From the NCBI RefSeq assembly GCF_921293095.1, contig NC_060251.1, positions 64,993,585-65,057,584 on the forward strand: a DNA stretch of 64,000 bases, read 5' to 3'. This stretch comes from Ischnura elegans. Its lineage: Eukaryota > Arthropoda > Insecta > Odonata > Coenagrionidae. The notes beneath the pieces are model-generated. The model did no database searches, was not told the DNA's origin, and worked only from the letters and a program-made list of their open reading frames with translations. Below are positions 22,103-33,107 of the stretch, one piece after another. The translations under genes were made by a program, and so were the position numbers. Position 1 is the first letter of the stretch. Every line of letters begins with the position of its first letter.

Positions 22103-22358
22103 GAAAGTGAAAACATGAACAATATAAAATACAAAGATGACAACGATATACAATATTTTTACATAAAAATGTTACGATCGCGTTTTTTATACAGTAATAT
22201 AATTTAAAGTATACACATATATATATAAGAACAGAATAGAATACACAAAAAATTTTGACATACCTCTTAACTTTGTACATATTTTTTTAATAGAAGAGGA
22301 AAAGTATAAATTGTAATCATAAAACTGAAATCATAACTATTCCTATTTTTAATGACAG

Positions 22359-22784
22359 GGGGAAGCAGTGACGGTGGATGTTGATCATGACAATTTCGGA
22401 CCTTTGGTCGGAGAGTATGAGGTCCTTCGAATCCATGAAGGTAACCTTGGTGAGGACGAACGTCCTCATTCTTCTGAATCTTTCGTATGTTCTACCCTTT
22501 CTTCATTCGTTCCCGTACCCATGCCTGACGCCTCTTTCACCTCAAAGTCACGGAGGAGCAAGAGGCCTAGAGAAGTGGACCAATCCAATGAGGTCCTGGA
22601 AAAAATAGCCGGGACTCCAGATGCACCCATCAGCACAGAGACCCAGGAGTCACATTTCTTCAACTTCCTTTTCCATGGTCTGCAGAAGATTCAGGATGAG
22701 GGAAGACGGCTGAGGACTACCAAAAAATTATTTGATGTTCTAATGGAGGCCCAACTGGGGGATCTATTGGACCGAAGAGATTAA
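22359..22784 (+). CDS. C-terminal exon of a Harbinger MADF-type partner protein
   Basis: The exon begins after an AATGACAG acceptor and runs open to a stop at 22784. It has an acidic start, a serine-rich stretch with a basic cluster (KSRRSKRPREVD) that may be a nuclear signal, and a helical tail (ESHFFNFLFHGLQKIQDEG) resembling BESS-like tails. Its place, converging with a Harbinger transposase pseudogene to the right, mirrors the 110-3294 locus. Its 5' exon was not found. Confidence 0.5.
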   Translation, partial: GEAVTVDVDHDNFGPLVGEYEVLRIHEGNLGEDERPHSSESFVCSTLSSFVPVPMPDASFTSKSRRSKRPREVDQSNEVLEKIAGTPDAPISTETQESHFFNFLFHGLQKIQDEGRRLRTTKKLFDVLMEAQLGDLLDRRD

Positions 22785-23355
22785 AAATGCTTTGTTGTTA
22801 TTTAATTTTTTTGTTGTATAATTAATTTTTACTGTAGTTATTAGCCTGAGAATTAATGGAATAGATTACAATTGGTGGTTTTTATTTCATAGAAGTAATT
22901 AATTTAACAAATTTAAATCATTAATTGGATATATTATGTGGCATAAAAAGTATTTTTTTATGCAATTATTATGTTTAGTTTGTATAAGAAATGTTTCCTA
23001 TTTTAAGTACTAGTGTTTATTATTTATTTTATTTTGTTCCTGTAACCTTCCCAGATAAGAGTTATTTGCTGCAAAATACTTTCATTAATGCTGAACATCA
23101 ATCTCAATTAAATTAAATTAAATCACCTAAATGTGAATGCAGATTGTTATTTTTAACAAAGAGACAAATTGTGCAATAATAAATTCTGAGTTTCAGCTAT
23201 TTCAACAGGAAAATTGAAGTTATAGTTTGAATCATACCTTTTGGTTTACCTACATGTTTCCCCTATTGACTGCTTCATCCTGCCAGGGAACTCGTCCAAC
23301 ACCGTTGACATATCTAGCAAATTCTTCCCTAATTTCGTAAACTTCGGCCCGAGCT
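22785..23355. other. AT-rich spacer between convergent Harbinger genes
   Basis: No ORF or repeat of note; the equivalent spacer in the first locus is 1118-1870. Confidence 0.5.
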
Positions 23356-24180
23356 CTAACCAATAAGGCAACTGATTGGCTGCAAATGTTGATTCCTATC
23401 TTTATCTCCTAAGTTCACCGGTTTTCTCTTCAAAATGAAATTGTGCAGCAGACGGCAGCTAGCAACAATTTTATCAACTTTTTCTGGAGTTACGTTGATT
23501 CTGATGAGAAGCGCTCTGAATTTTTTGACCAATAAACCAAAAGCATTTTCTACAACACGTCGGATTCGAATCTGTCTATAATTGTAATTTTTTCTTTCGT
23601 TTGTCAGTTCCCTCATCCTGAACGGCTTCATGAGACGCCAATCTAGTGGGAAAGCATCATCTGCTATGATGACATAGGGAACGTCAAAGGTTCCATTCGG
23701 AAGGGGTGATGCAGGTGGGAGGTTCATTAAGTTGTTGTCTAAAGCCCTTTTAAGGTTGCTTGTATTATAAATACTTGGATCATTAGCTCTTCCATTTTAC
23801 TCCAACATATATCCACACAAACCTGCAGTTAGTATCGGCTAATGCAAGTAGGACTATACTGTCTGACCCCCTATAATTTCGGTAGAATGACCGGAATTCA
23901 CTTGCTCTCGGCGGAGTAAATGAAATACGTTTTCCATCAAGTGCCCCTAAACAGTGGGAAAAGTTTCAAAGAGAGAGAAATTGGTCGGATACGAATTCCC
24001 ATTCCTCTGCTGATGATGGCACCTGCAGATAAAGAGTGTGAATTAAAAACAGAGACAATGCATAGATCGGTAAACCCTTATTGTAATTCCACTGTACCTT
24101 GATCTCATCTTCAAGGGTATTGACTATGGCGCATATATCAATCTTCATTGCCGCAGAAGAAATCAGTGACAATAAATGAA
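23356..24180 (-). pseudogene. PIF/Harbinger transposase pseudogene
   Basis: Exon 2 (24022-23356) starts after a TATCTGCAG acceptor with VPSSAEEWEF and carries HCLGALDGKRISF (first Asp), VIIADDAFPLDW (second Asp) and VVENAFGLLVKKFRALL (Glu). Two lesions are visible: a TGA where the WNF tryptophan is expected (about 23960) and a 1-bp insertion after IYVGV (about 23795). A 75-bp intron (24023-24097) with a GTACAG donor separates a short piece of exon 1 ending in EDEIK. The rest of exon 1 is unreadable around the hAT MITE at 24191. All three catalytic residues are still recognisable. Confidence 0.8.
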
Positions 24181-24190
24181 TCAACCTTCG

Positions 24191-24335
24191 CAGGGGCGGA
24201 TCCAGGATTTCTTTCTGGGGGGGCACAAGGATACCTCGTCATACGAAACGAGTGCAATGATAATGGGACCGAAATAAAAATCTTTTAAGGGTCTGAGGGG
24301 GCACGTGCCCCCCCCCCCCCCTCAGATCCGGCTAT
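24191..24335. mobile_element. hAT-type MITE (145 bp)
   Basis: Starts CAGGGGCGGATCCAGGAT and ends with the imperfect inverse GATCCGGCTATG, with G-rich and C-rich inner flanks (GGGGGGGCAC / GTGCCCCCC). It is flanked by 8-bp direct repeats AACCTTCG (24183-24190) and TACCTTCG (24336-24343), one mismatch, as expected for hAT. This family type is widespread in invertebrates. Confidence 0.8.
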
Positions 24336-24343
24336 GTACCTTC

Positions 24344-25292
24344 GGAATATTCCCAGAATGCTTCCTTACGAAGTCGGAGTCGGCTTTTACTCAATATGTA
24401 CTCTGTAAAATCTTTTAAACTATTCACAACTGTTTTTGACACTCCCTTTTAGTTGTGAATCACAGTATCGCCGGTACTGTTTTTTAATGCCATGGAGTGA
24501 ATGTGCTTACTCGCATCTTGACGTCAAACGCATCACAAGACGTTCTTGTTGAGCGAAATAATTTTGTGATTTTCGCGCACTTTGAAGCTCTATAGCAATA
24601 GTAATATTGAGAATTATGAAGTCATATTTTGCATACGCTAATGAATTTAACTTACCTATCAATACATGTAAAAGAATTACTATTTTAATGTTATGAGAGC
24701 ACCCCATTGGACTTTTTATACCGGCCCAGAAATTATACTAATGATACGGGGCGGGTCTACCATCTTTGCGCTTTACATAATTCAGCCCTTGGCTCGAAAT
24801 AAGCATTGGAAAATAAGGGAGTGACTTCTCAATGGTGTAAGGTGCCAGTGTATACCTTTCCAGTGTGAATGAAGGAGAAATTAAAGTTAAGACTGCTAGT
24901 GAGCGGGTGAATTGAACTCTAAATTCGGAAGACTAAAACTAAAACACATGAAAACAATTTCCCTAGGACATCTATTTAAACTAATAGCGAAAACTTTGAA
25001 ACTAATTGGCTCAACATAGCGCCGGCATGTGGCTGAACAACTTAAAAATTAAGATTGGAGCATACTAAAACAGTATAAACTTTCCATTATTTGTCAGGAT
25101 TTTTATTTGTTCTTTTATGAATTAATTATCCTGCTGGATTATTTATTTTGCCGTCTATGAATACCATTCTCTGGGTGGTCTACCAGTGGCGTGCCCTATC
25201 AGCGTCGAAGTCCCCGATTTTGACGAGCTTTTAAGTCTTTTCCAAGTGGTATTTAGTCTACGCCCAATATCTCAATTGATAACTATTGTTTA
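24344..25292. other. No recognised gene
   Basis: Mostly AT-rich. The first part may be eroded exon 1 of the Harbinger pseudogene, but no frame can be followed. Confidence 0.4.
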
Positions 25293-25511
25293 CTACATTT
25301 TTTCATTTTCAATAGCCTCCCGGATGATGCGAGGGAGATGATGCTTTTCTCTGGCAAGGAATTTTAGTTTATCAATCGTAATCTCATTCCCAGGATTAGC
25401 AAACGCGTGTTCTGCCACTGCTGATTGTTCGCGATTTTTGAGAGCCCTGCGGTGATCGTTCATTGGGACGGAGAGCTTACCCGAAAACCATGGAGAACTG
25501 CAATCCAGCAC
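25293..25511 (-). pseudogene. Penelope-like element, GIY-YIG endonuclease C-terminal part
   Basis: The frame contains NDHRRALKNREQSAVAEHAF, ITIDKLKFLAREKHHLPRII and REAIE. The order 'EHRRA.....SAVAEHA...GHEI......LAREKH...R.IREAIEI' is the C-terminal half of the GIY-YIG nuclease of Penelope-like elements. The GIY and YIG residues themselves are upstream and not preserved. Confidence 0.72.
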
Positions 25512-26159
25512 CGCGAAAGCCTAAAGCAGATATTATTCTGTGTTCGTTTTTGGTTTGGTCATATTGCGTTTTTAATTTGGAGGGAATTTGGTGGGGTTGA
25601 GGAAATGCATTCGGAATTAGATTCGATAATGGTGGAGTGCATTAACATCCTATGTGCCCCTCTCATTGATGCAGTGAGCAACCCCGCGAGCTGAGGAAGT
25701 CTTGGGTATTTGAATCCTTGAGAAAATGAATACTGTGGGAGGGAGTTCGGATTTTGTCGGAATCTTCTTTAAACCACCAGATTTTTTATTACGATATGAC
25801 ATTTTTGATGTAGAAGGATGATATTTCTGTCCTTTCAAGTTGATTATGCGATTTGGTGGGACAGAGGAAATAAAATCGTAGTAAGTTTCGAAAATGGTTC
25901 ACTGATCTCCTCTCTGGATTGGTGCAGACGAAACTCTCACCAGCAGATGAAGTCGTGGGTACTTGAAATCACTACAGTTCACTACCTCCTACTCCTTCCG
26001 CCAATTCAGTTTCATTGAGAATATTTGTGTATGCTACTCCAGGCATGTCAAACATGTTTTTGCACTACCTAAGTAAATTTTTTAAAGAACCGTCGATTTT
26101 TTTTCGATTAATCGATATTTTTGTTCAAATTTCGATATTTGTTAATAAGTAGAGCTTTT
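25512..26159. other. No recognised feature
   Basis: Short ORFs only, no repeat structure seen apart from ATCGATT-rich sequence near 26100-26200. Confidence 0.4.
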
Positions 26160-26199
26160 AATTTCGATTAAAAATCGATTACTCGAAAAATCGATTTAG

Positions 26200-27075
26200 A
26201 TGGACGTTTTTCCATAACCAGTGCAATGCTCCTCCCTTGTCCTCTCTCTTTGCTGCGGAGGAAAACCCCGCGAGTCGTAGGCACTTGAAACGGGGGAGGC
26301 ACCATCACCGTCTGCTCCGGCAGAGAGCCGCGCCTCCTCTGCGTCTCCGCTACCCACTCCACCGACACATCCCTCACTCGGAATGCCGCTCCTCCTTTTG
26401 TGCCGCATCAAACACCCCCACCCTCTCCGCCGGAGCCGTCGGCTCTTCCCACCCAATTGTCTCCAATTGAAGCCACAATTGGTCTCAATTGGCGCTGATG
26501 AAGTAATGACCTCCAGCCTTGCCCCGGGAGGGTGGCGGAAGGACAGAGGAAGAGGGGTGGGATATATGAGGGTTGAGAGCAACAGAGACCAAAGCATATA
26601 ACCTCCCCGCCCCCGTTTCGCTGGGCCAGGGGGGCCGCTATGGTAACAGAGGTCCCCTCCCGTCGGGGGTTGGGTTGGGGGACAGACAGTGGCCATAACG
26701 CGCGTGTGGGGGACGGGTAGTCGGGTCGGATGATGGTGGAGGGGTAAGAGCGAAGCGAAGCCAGCGGTGGTAGCTCGGAAAGACCACATAACTGCATGCT
26801 CGCGCGTAAAATACATATGTGCCCCCTTGACATGTATGTGCCGCGAGCGAGCGCATGCTAAGGGTCGCGAGGGGTCGGGGTGGATTTCTCCCGAGGCGCG
26901 GGGCCCCGCATTGCCGCGCTTTCGGGCCCTTGGTGGGGGAGGGAGGGAGGTATTTCGTTTCCGACGTCGAGGTTTGATGCATGGCGTCGGATATGTGGAA
27001 GACCTAGTGGCCCTTCGGCATCTTCCGTCATCCGCTCACTTAGTCTCCATAACATTTTTTCTGGCATTTGAATGA
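26200..27075. other. GC-rich islet with overlapping uninformative ORFs
   Basis: GC content rises sharply and CpG is frequent, so long ORFs arise on both strands, none with a recognisable domain. It could be a promoter islet of an unseen host gene or the 5' region of an unidentified element. I cannot decide. Confidence 0.35.
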
Positions 27076-27169
27076 GGAAGCAAGGGCCGGGACGTCAATC
27101 GTTACCTCGTGGAGAACGTAAATTTTCACGAAATAAAAAATAATACTCCATTGTTCTTCCCTGGGGGAC

Positions 27170-27300
27170 CGTGGTACATGGGCGGAGTTTGAGAGTTTTA
27201 TTTAGGGGGGGAGGGGGAGCAACTCTGCCGGGGTTTAGGGACTATGTAATATCTCCCGTTTCACGGGGGGGTCTCCGGGAGCCACCCCTGGAAAATTTGT
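27170..27300. mobile_element. G-rich hAT-MITE-like remnant
   Basis: GGGCGGAGTTTGAGAG followed by GGGGGGAGGGGGAGCA, then GGGGGGTCTCCGGGAGCCACCCC; the style matches the eroded ends of CAGGGGCGGA-type MITEs. No duplication found. Confidence 0.3.
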
Positions 27301-27437
27301 TTAAATTAGCCTCTGAAAGTAGTATTTTAAGCATTATCTAAGAGAAAAATGTTTCGCCATTTCTCCAGGTTCCCTACTTTTTTCGGACAAATTACCATTT
27401 AAGTTGGGAGGGCCAGGCTACCTCTCCCCGCCCACGT

Positions 27438-27515
27438 CGTGGTAGAGTAGTGGATCGAGCGTCTGGCTATTGATCAGAGATTGCCGGTCTCAAATCCTGG
27501 GCGAAGTCTATGTAA
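27438..27515 (+). repeat. tRNA-like sequence, possible SINE head
   Basis: GGTAGAGTAGTGGATCGAGC resembles an A box region and CCGGTCTCAAATCC a B box, about 45 bp apart. The acceptor stem does not close well, so this is tRNA-derived rather than a tRNA gene. Confidence 0.45.
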
Positions 27516-27654
27516 GCCCCAAAAATTAATCGCGGAAGTGCGAGCGTTTCCAGGTGAAAGATTTTTGTGATGGGGTTTGACCCGGCGTACAAACTCGAAG
27601 CAAATTGAATTTCCAATTTCACTATCCCTCATTCGTCTATACACGGGCATACAG

Positions 27655-27842
27655 AAAGCGTTACACCGATGTTGAACCAATCAGGTTGGTAGCCGCTATA
27701 AGGAGGCTACGCGCTAGGCTTAGATTGCATGAGCAATTGAGAATGGACATCTTTAACAGCGACACTGAGAACATCATTTTAGTACCATTCTACAGGTCCG
27801 ACAGAAACGAATCACTAGGAGAAATATTTTTCCGAACAGATT
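27655..27842 (+). pseudogene. CR1/L2-like non-LTR element, 3' coding tail
   Basis: Reading across one frameshift gives TESVTPMLNQSGW, then RRLRARLRLHEQLRMDIFNS, DTENIILVPF and EIFFRTD. It closely matches the tail of the element at 57739-58900 (minus), which has LETRSLRARLRLLEQLRKDI. A 5'-truncated copy, as target-primed reverse transcription produces. Confidence 0.7.
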
Positions 27843-27899
27843 GATATGGGAATTCGTTTTTCCCCCGCACGATAAAATACTTAAATAAATGCTAACGCC

Positions 27900-28427
27900 T
27901 ATTGACGTGGCCTGCAGGATAATATGTAGATTTACATGTTATATTTCGAACATCTTAATCAAATATATGTTATGAGCGGATTAAATTAACGTATACGAGA
28001 GAGAGAGAAAGGAATAAAACATTTATTTCGTATAAATACCAACAGAATATTTAGCAAAAATTTGTCACATACTCGGAGGCAACTCAGCCTCATGTGAGCA
28101 TTCTTTAAATTTGCAAACGAATAATCGTCCGTTTCGTGCAATTATACCAGTGTTTAGAGGACAATTTTTAAGTATTGCTATCAAAATAAGAAAAGATAAA
28201 GTAATACAAGCAAACCCAAGAGACAATCCATAAACCATTACCGAACAATTTTTTAACCATATGCTATTTGTACAGTACATGAAATTAAATTCATCTCATA
28301 TAATTAAATGAACTTATACAGATGCATATTCTTGTGCAAATAAACCGAACATATCATTAAATTACATTTATTGCGGTAAGGCCAAATCAGAGCATGAACT
28401 TTGCTTGAGAAACAGGTAGTTAATTAG
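27900..28427. other. No recognised feature
   Basis: AT-rich; includes a short GAGAGAGA run near 28000. Confidence 0.4.
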
Positions 28428-28625
28428 TCATTGCGTAAATGTTCGCCTTATTTTTGAACTACGTATTTCACTAGATAAAGCATTCCATAATTTGCTACGA
28501 TTTACAGCGAAGAACCTATTGAAAGTACAAGTCCGGTGGATAGGAATACGAGGGGAGGCTTGGGGGGTGCATATATTTTTGACAAGTTCATTTAGAGGGG
28601 GAACACTTAAGACCATATCTCGCAA
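28428..28625 (-). pseudogene. Non-LTR element, extreme C-terminal tail
   Basis: HRTCTFNRFFAVNRSKLWNALSSEIRSS is the familiar C-terminal motif of endonuclease/reverse transcriptase proteins (R.T.F..SF.V...KLWN.LP..IR.S). Only about 60 codons remain. The family differs from the neighbouring 27655 fragment. Confidence 0.55.
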
Positions 28626-28689
28626 TCATTTTGGAGGTTAGGATCCCCTGACCCCCCACCTCGCTGCGGCCTTGCTCCCCAAGCAAAAT

Positions 28690-28990
28690 CCGGCCTTTCT
28701 CACTCTCTATCTTGGTCTGAGGTTGTAGTACGTCTCTCCGGAGAACAACGAGACGATAACCGACGAATGTCCCGTATCTTTTGGCGGATCGCTGTTCCAT
28801 TTGTCCTCGAGTCTCAGGGTCTGCTCCGCCCTCTTCAGGTCCGCTGAATGAACCTTCACTGGAGGAGTTCTGAGGATGTAAACCTCTCGTCCTTGTCGAT
28901 CCATGTCGAAGAGTAGATCTCACTTTTGTGCCAATCCAGTGTGTTATCCCTCCGTTTCGTTCCTCGCAGCATGATTTCGCCGCATATTCC
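28690..28990 (-). CDS. Unrecognised ORF pair, possible relic coding sequence
   Basis: Two overlapping minus-strand frames are open (137 codons at 29001-28588, 65 codons at 28904-28707). The shorter one, starting MDRQGREVYILRTPPVKV and ending ETYYNLRPR, has a protein-like composition. I recognise no domain. It may be a fragment of an LTR or non-LTR element. Confidence 0.25.
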
Positions 28991-29001
28991 ACCAAATACA
29001 A

Positions 29002-29849
29002 TACAATACAGGGTGGCGTTATGGCCCTTAGTCTGAATCTTAGAGTTGTATCACTGAGTGAGTAATTCCATTAGCCGATTGAGCACCAATATCTCCGCCA
29101 GTTTTCGGATATCAAATGAATTGTTTCAGATATTTGCATTGTAGAGGGTAAGAATGGATTATTTTTAAGCATAAGAATCTACCAGAATTTAGATAAGGAA
29201 TTAGGGGTGTTTTTCACGAATAGGATATAGCCGAGAAAAGGATCGTAATATCAGTGAGTTGTGAAAATTCTGATCTGAAGAGTTGCGTTTAACGATGCGA
29301 AAATGATGCTGAGGCGTCTATTATTATCATCGTCTTGTTCATTCAATTTTATTCAGGTTTCACCGAGTTGTTTTAAGTAAAGAGTACGGGTTCTCACCAA
29401 GGTCTTCACTGTTCTATTGCGTTGAGAAATTTTCTCGTGATATTACAAGATGAAATTTATACGGCCTTTTGCTGTTTGATAAATATATTTGGATGAATGT
29501 TGAGTATTTTAAAACTACTTTGTATTTTTTGGGATGATACCAGTATCAGAGATGACAGTTGAAGCTATCAAATACCATTTCATATGCTTTTTAATTCTAT
29601 TGCCAATCCTAGGTACTTGTTTATATTTCTGGCTATTCTCTTTTCGATGTTATGCGAGAGTGGTAGAGCATTATCAGCTATGTAACAAGTTTTTTTTTGT
29701 TAATCAATATTATATCTGGTCTATTATTGACGATATTTTAATCTCTTTGGATCGGCAAATCGTAGTAAAGTTTAAATAAACGGTTTTCAATCACAGTTTC
29801 GGGCAAAGTACATTATTATTGTTAGTATTTTTATTGTATTTCATTCACC
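29002..29849. other. No recognised feature
   Basis: The ORF at 29534-29779 is hydrophobic and low-complexity; I see no family signature and treat it as chance. Confidence 0.4.
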
Positions 29850-29990
29850 GTCCAGTTTCTCCACACCCCCACTCTTCCCTCACACTCCTCCCCGATTTCT
29901 ATGATCAATGCTAACTTCACCTCCTCAGTGCAAGGGTCCGTCGTGGAGATTGCGTTCTGCGGCTCGGAGAGAACTAAATCGAGAGGCCGA
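29850..29990 (+). repeat. Direct repeat R1, copy 1
   Basis: About 140 bp starting CCGTCCAGTTTCTCCAC, with CAAGGGTCCGTCGTGGAGA and TCTGCGGCTCGGAGAG near its end. Copy 2 lies at 30638-30770 in the same orientation, roughly 80% alike. No gene is associated. Confidence 0.75.
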
Positions 29991-30637
29991 TCACTTAACT
30001 CGTACTATTTCTTTTTTTAACAGACCATCTTTTAAATAAAATTTATTGAAAACTTTTTCGGTAAAATTTCGTTTTAATAATTTAATGCACTCATATATTT
30101 ATGAATTATGACGAGTCAATGGAACGTGTAGTGCTAAAGGCCATAATTGTCGACTCACCCAAATTTTTAACCCCTTCTATTTCGATTAATTTTCTCAATA
30201 TCGTGTGCTCCTTTCCTCCTTTTGTTTTTTCTGTGGTTATTTTTAAATAGAATCGTAGGCAATGAAATGATATTTTGTAGTCTGCAATCAAAATAGATCA
30301 GTGAAAAAAAATCATTATTTTATATCGTTAAGTACCCAGTTAAATATGCATATCAAGAACACAATTATCGCTGCGCGTATAAAAAGCATTTTATTCCTTC
30401 CAATGCATTTAATTTCATGAAATATGAGTTATTTATGCACATAAGTATGTTTTAGCAAAGTTAAACTTTAAAAATATTTGTGTTGTTCCCCTAAATAGTG
30501 CTAAAATTATGAAAATCTGATTACGAGCTTAACTCATCACTGTGCAATTTGGCATCGGAAGTTTATGACGAACTAGACACGTTACTTCAGCGCAAGGGGT
30601 TAATACCACTATAATAACATGTATATTCTAATCGCCA

Positions 30638-30770
30638 TCCAGTTTTTCCACCCTCCCCCACTCTTTCCTCATATATTACTCCCCCGTTTCTATGATCACT
30701 GCTGACGTCACCTCCTCACTACAAGGGTCCGTCGTGGAGAGTACGCTCTGCGGCTCGGAGAGGACGAAAT
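30638..30770 (+). repeat. Direct repeat R1, copy 2
   Basis: Same motifs as copy 1 (AAGGGTCCGTCGTGGAGA, CTGCGGCTCGGAGAGGAC). It opens into a GC-rich islet (30770-31140) with no recognisable gene. Confidence 0.75.
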
Positions 30771-31140
30771 GACCCGCATCCGTCGAAAACCTCATGCCTA
30801 CCGGGGTTTTTCCCGGGGGTTTGAGTGGGCCTCCATCCGAGCATCGTCATAAAAACGCCTCTTCTCTCAACCTCCCCCGTTTTATCCCTCCTCGCGGAGT
30901 CCGTCGCCCCATGTACACATTTTTATAGGTATTTACCAGAAGCCCACGAAACCCCAACTCGCCACTGTTCCCGCTCCCTTCATTTGTCTCGTCCCGAGAG
31001 CCGCGTTGCACGGCTTTGATATACGGCGTGGGGAAAATGAATGAACGGTGGCCGGGGGATGAGCGCGTTGAATGCACTTCACGATTCTCAAACTGCCTCC
31101 CTCTGATCCCGACGTGAAATTGGGGGAGACTCCTCACATG

Positions 31141-32187
31141 AACGCGATTCTAATGTATCAGTATTTCGAGCACTGGACCCTTTATTAACGCTATCAATCC
31201 CAGAGCTGCTTCTGGGAGAAATTAAATTTCAAGACTTCTCATTTTAAAAATGAAAATTTTCCACTCAACCATAATTATTGTGGCAACTACATAGTTCTCC
31301 ATAAAACTTTACAGCACAAAAGAGCACGTGATTTAAATCTTACCTGAATAGAGCTGAAATGTATACATTTTTGGTGTGAAGCAATATTGGGTTGTAATGG
31401 TTAAAGTATAAAAAATTTCATTGCTATATTTGATGGCTAAAGTTAGTGGAAATAAATGGACGCCTACGAATAGTAAATTATAATGGAGGTAAGGTTGTAA
31501 TCACACAAACATATCATGCGCAGGATTTGGCAACATTTCCGTAAATATTTTTTATTTGGACTGAATAAGAGATAAATGTTTAATTCCCTTTGCCAACCCC
31601 TGAATTTTTAGACAGGTTTATTAAATGAACAATTAGTGCTGTGGTGACTGATATGAAACTAATTCGGTGATTGGCATGCATTACTAGGTACACGAACTGT
31701 ACACTAGGGCGGATCGGAAAAATCGATTTTTTTCAAATCCATCTGGCCCAATGAAAAAAAGTTGTGGGACCGATCAAAAATAAGGCCTGAAAAATTTGAG
31801 ACCTCTACGTGAACCCCTGACCCTCGCTCAAATGCAATTTAGGGGGGGAATGTCGAAATTCGAAAAATATAGTATTTTATGGTCATTTTCTATAGATTTT
31901 GCCGAGTAACTATTCTTAAAGGCGAAAATTTCATGCATTTTAACGTATCTGCCACCGTTTAGCTACAAAATTCCTAATTTGAGTCCGCGTCCGCGAAGAA
32001 AATATTCCAACGCCCACGCAGCGTCGCGGATACAAGAGCCGCAGGCAGATCCCCTCCCCTCCCCGCTCGCTTCTACCCCTCCCACGCCTCCAATACAGCA
32101 AAATTCATCCCGCGTATGCTGCTAGGAGGTCGTTTATCTTTGATAATATAAATCGAAAGATGGTAGAAGGTAATAAAGGAAGCTTAG
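31141..32187. other. No recognised gene
   Basis: A short pyrimidine-rich patch near 32050-32100 resembles one near 32410-32470 (CTCCC..CGC...AAAATTCA), suggesting a small direct repeat. Otherwise nothing. Confidence 0.4.
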
Positions 32188-32347
32188 GGAGACGACTTGT
32201 CCCTTATTAGGCGCCTCGTCGGGGTAACACAAATCGATGTTACCAACTTTTAGAGAAGTGTTGAAATATTTTTAGATCCGAGAACGCAGGAAAGGAGCCG
32301 ACGGTTCATGAAAAGGCCTCTCGAGTGGCTATACAGGTGTGCTAACT
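32188..32347 (+). repeat. Left terminal inverted repeat
   Basis: Pairs with 34089-34247 over its whole length with few mismatches. Confidence 0.85.
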
Positions 32348-32982
32348 TCGGATATGCGCTCCAATTTCGGCTTTGTCCGACAGATGTGATTAAATGGATT
32401 TTGGGCGAAAGCCGCTCGCGTCCCCTCCCCGCAAGCTTCTCCCACGCGCCATATTCACCAAAATTCACACCAAGTGCGTCTTACTTCGTTAGTCTAAATA
32501 TTTAATGTTTCAGTATCGTCTGTGGGGGAACAATCACGAAATAATTTTTCAATTACCTGCTTTCCAATCTGTATTTCTCATGTCAGCGTCATTCCTCATC
32601 TTTCGCTGTTATCAACAAAGTTTTGTGAATTTATCCACGAATCTCTCGTCCGTATCAATAATAAAAAGAAATATTTAACTTCAAATTTGAAAGTTCATCA
32701 ATAGTTTTTTGAAAATCCACAGCACTAAGGTCAGATGTAGCCGGAGGTACTGTGGTCTCTCTCCAATATGTCATCAGCGAGTAGTCCTTAAAGTTGATAT
32801 TAAAATCCAGCACTTTAAAAAATCTCGTATCGGCCGCCAAACGCATACTTGCAGCAACGAAAATTTGGTCCTGAGATTGCCCTCCCAATGTTTATGTCGC
32901 AAATCTAAGTCAACTTAGTGCAGTTAGCAAATAGACCTCTGTAAGGGATGAAATATGATTTGATGCTTTCCCGGCGAATGAT

Positions 32983-33107
32983 GTGGGTAAACTCTTCTCG
33001 GAATTCAACGAAACTTATCCCTGATGATGAGCCCTGAGTCGGAGCTTGAAACGTTTGCCATTATGGAAAAATTAACCCGGTGGGAATCCCGAGAAGAGTT
33101 TACTCAC
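32983..33107 (+). ncRNA. Hammerhead-like core flanked by 19-bp inverted arms
   Basis: GTGGGTAAACTCTTCTCGG (32983-33001) pairs with 33089-33107 (18 of 19). Between them lie CUGAUGA (33021-33027), a short stem (GAGC/GCUU) and GAAACGUU (33048-33055), the boxes and spacing of a hammerhead core. A convincing stem I is missing, so this copy is probably inactive. It shares the extra nucleotide before stem II seen at 22060-22102. Confidence 0.4.

Noticed and set aside
26196..26833. Long minus-strand ORFs (206 and 141 codons) as genes
   Set aside because: They overlap in different frames in GC-rich DNA, are Pro/Arg/Ser-rich and match no family that I know.
29534..29779. 81-codon hydrophobic ORF as a membrane protein
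   Set aside because: AT-rich DNA readily encodes Phe/Ile/Leu runs; no start context, splice signal or homology pattern supports it.
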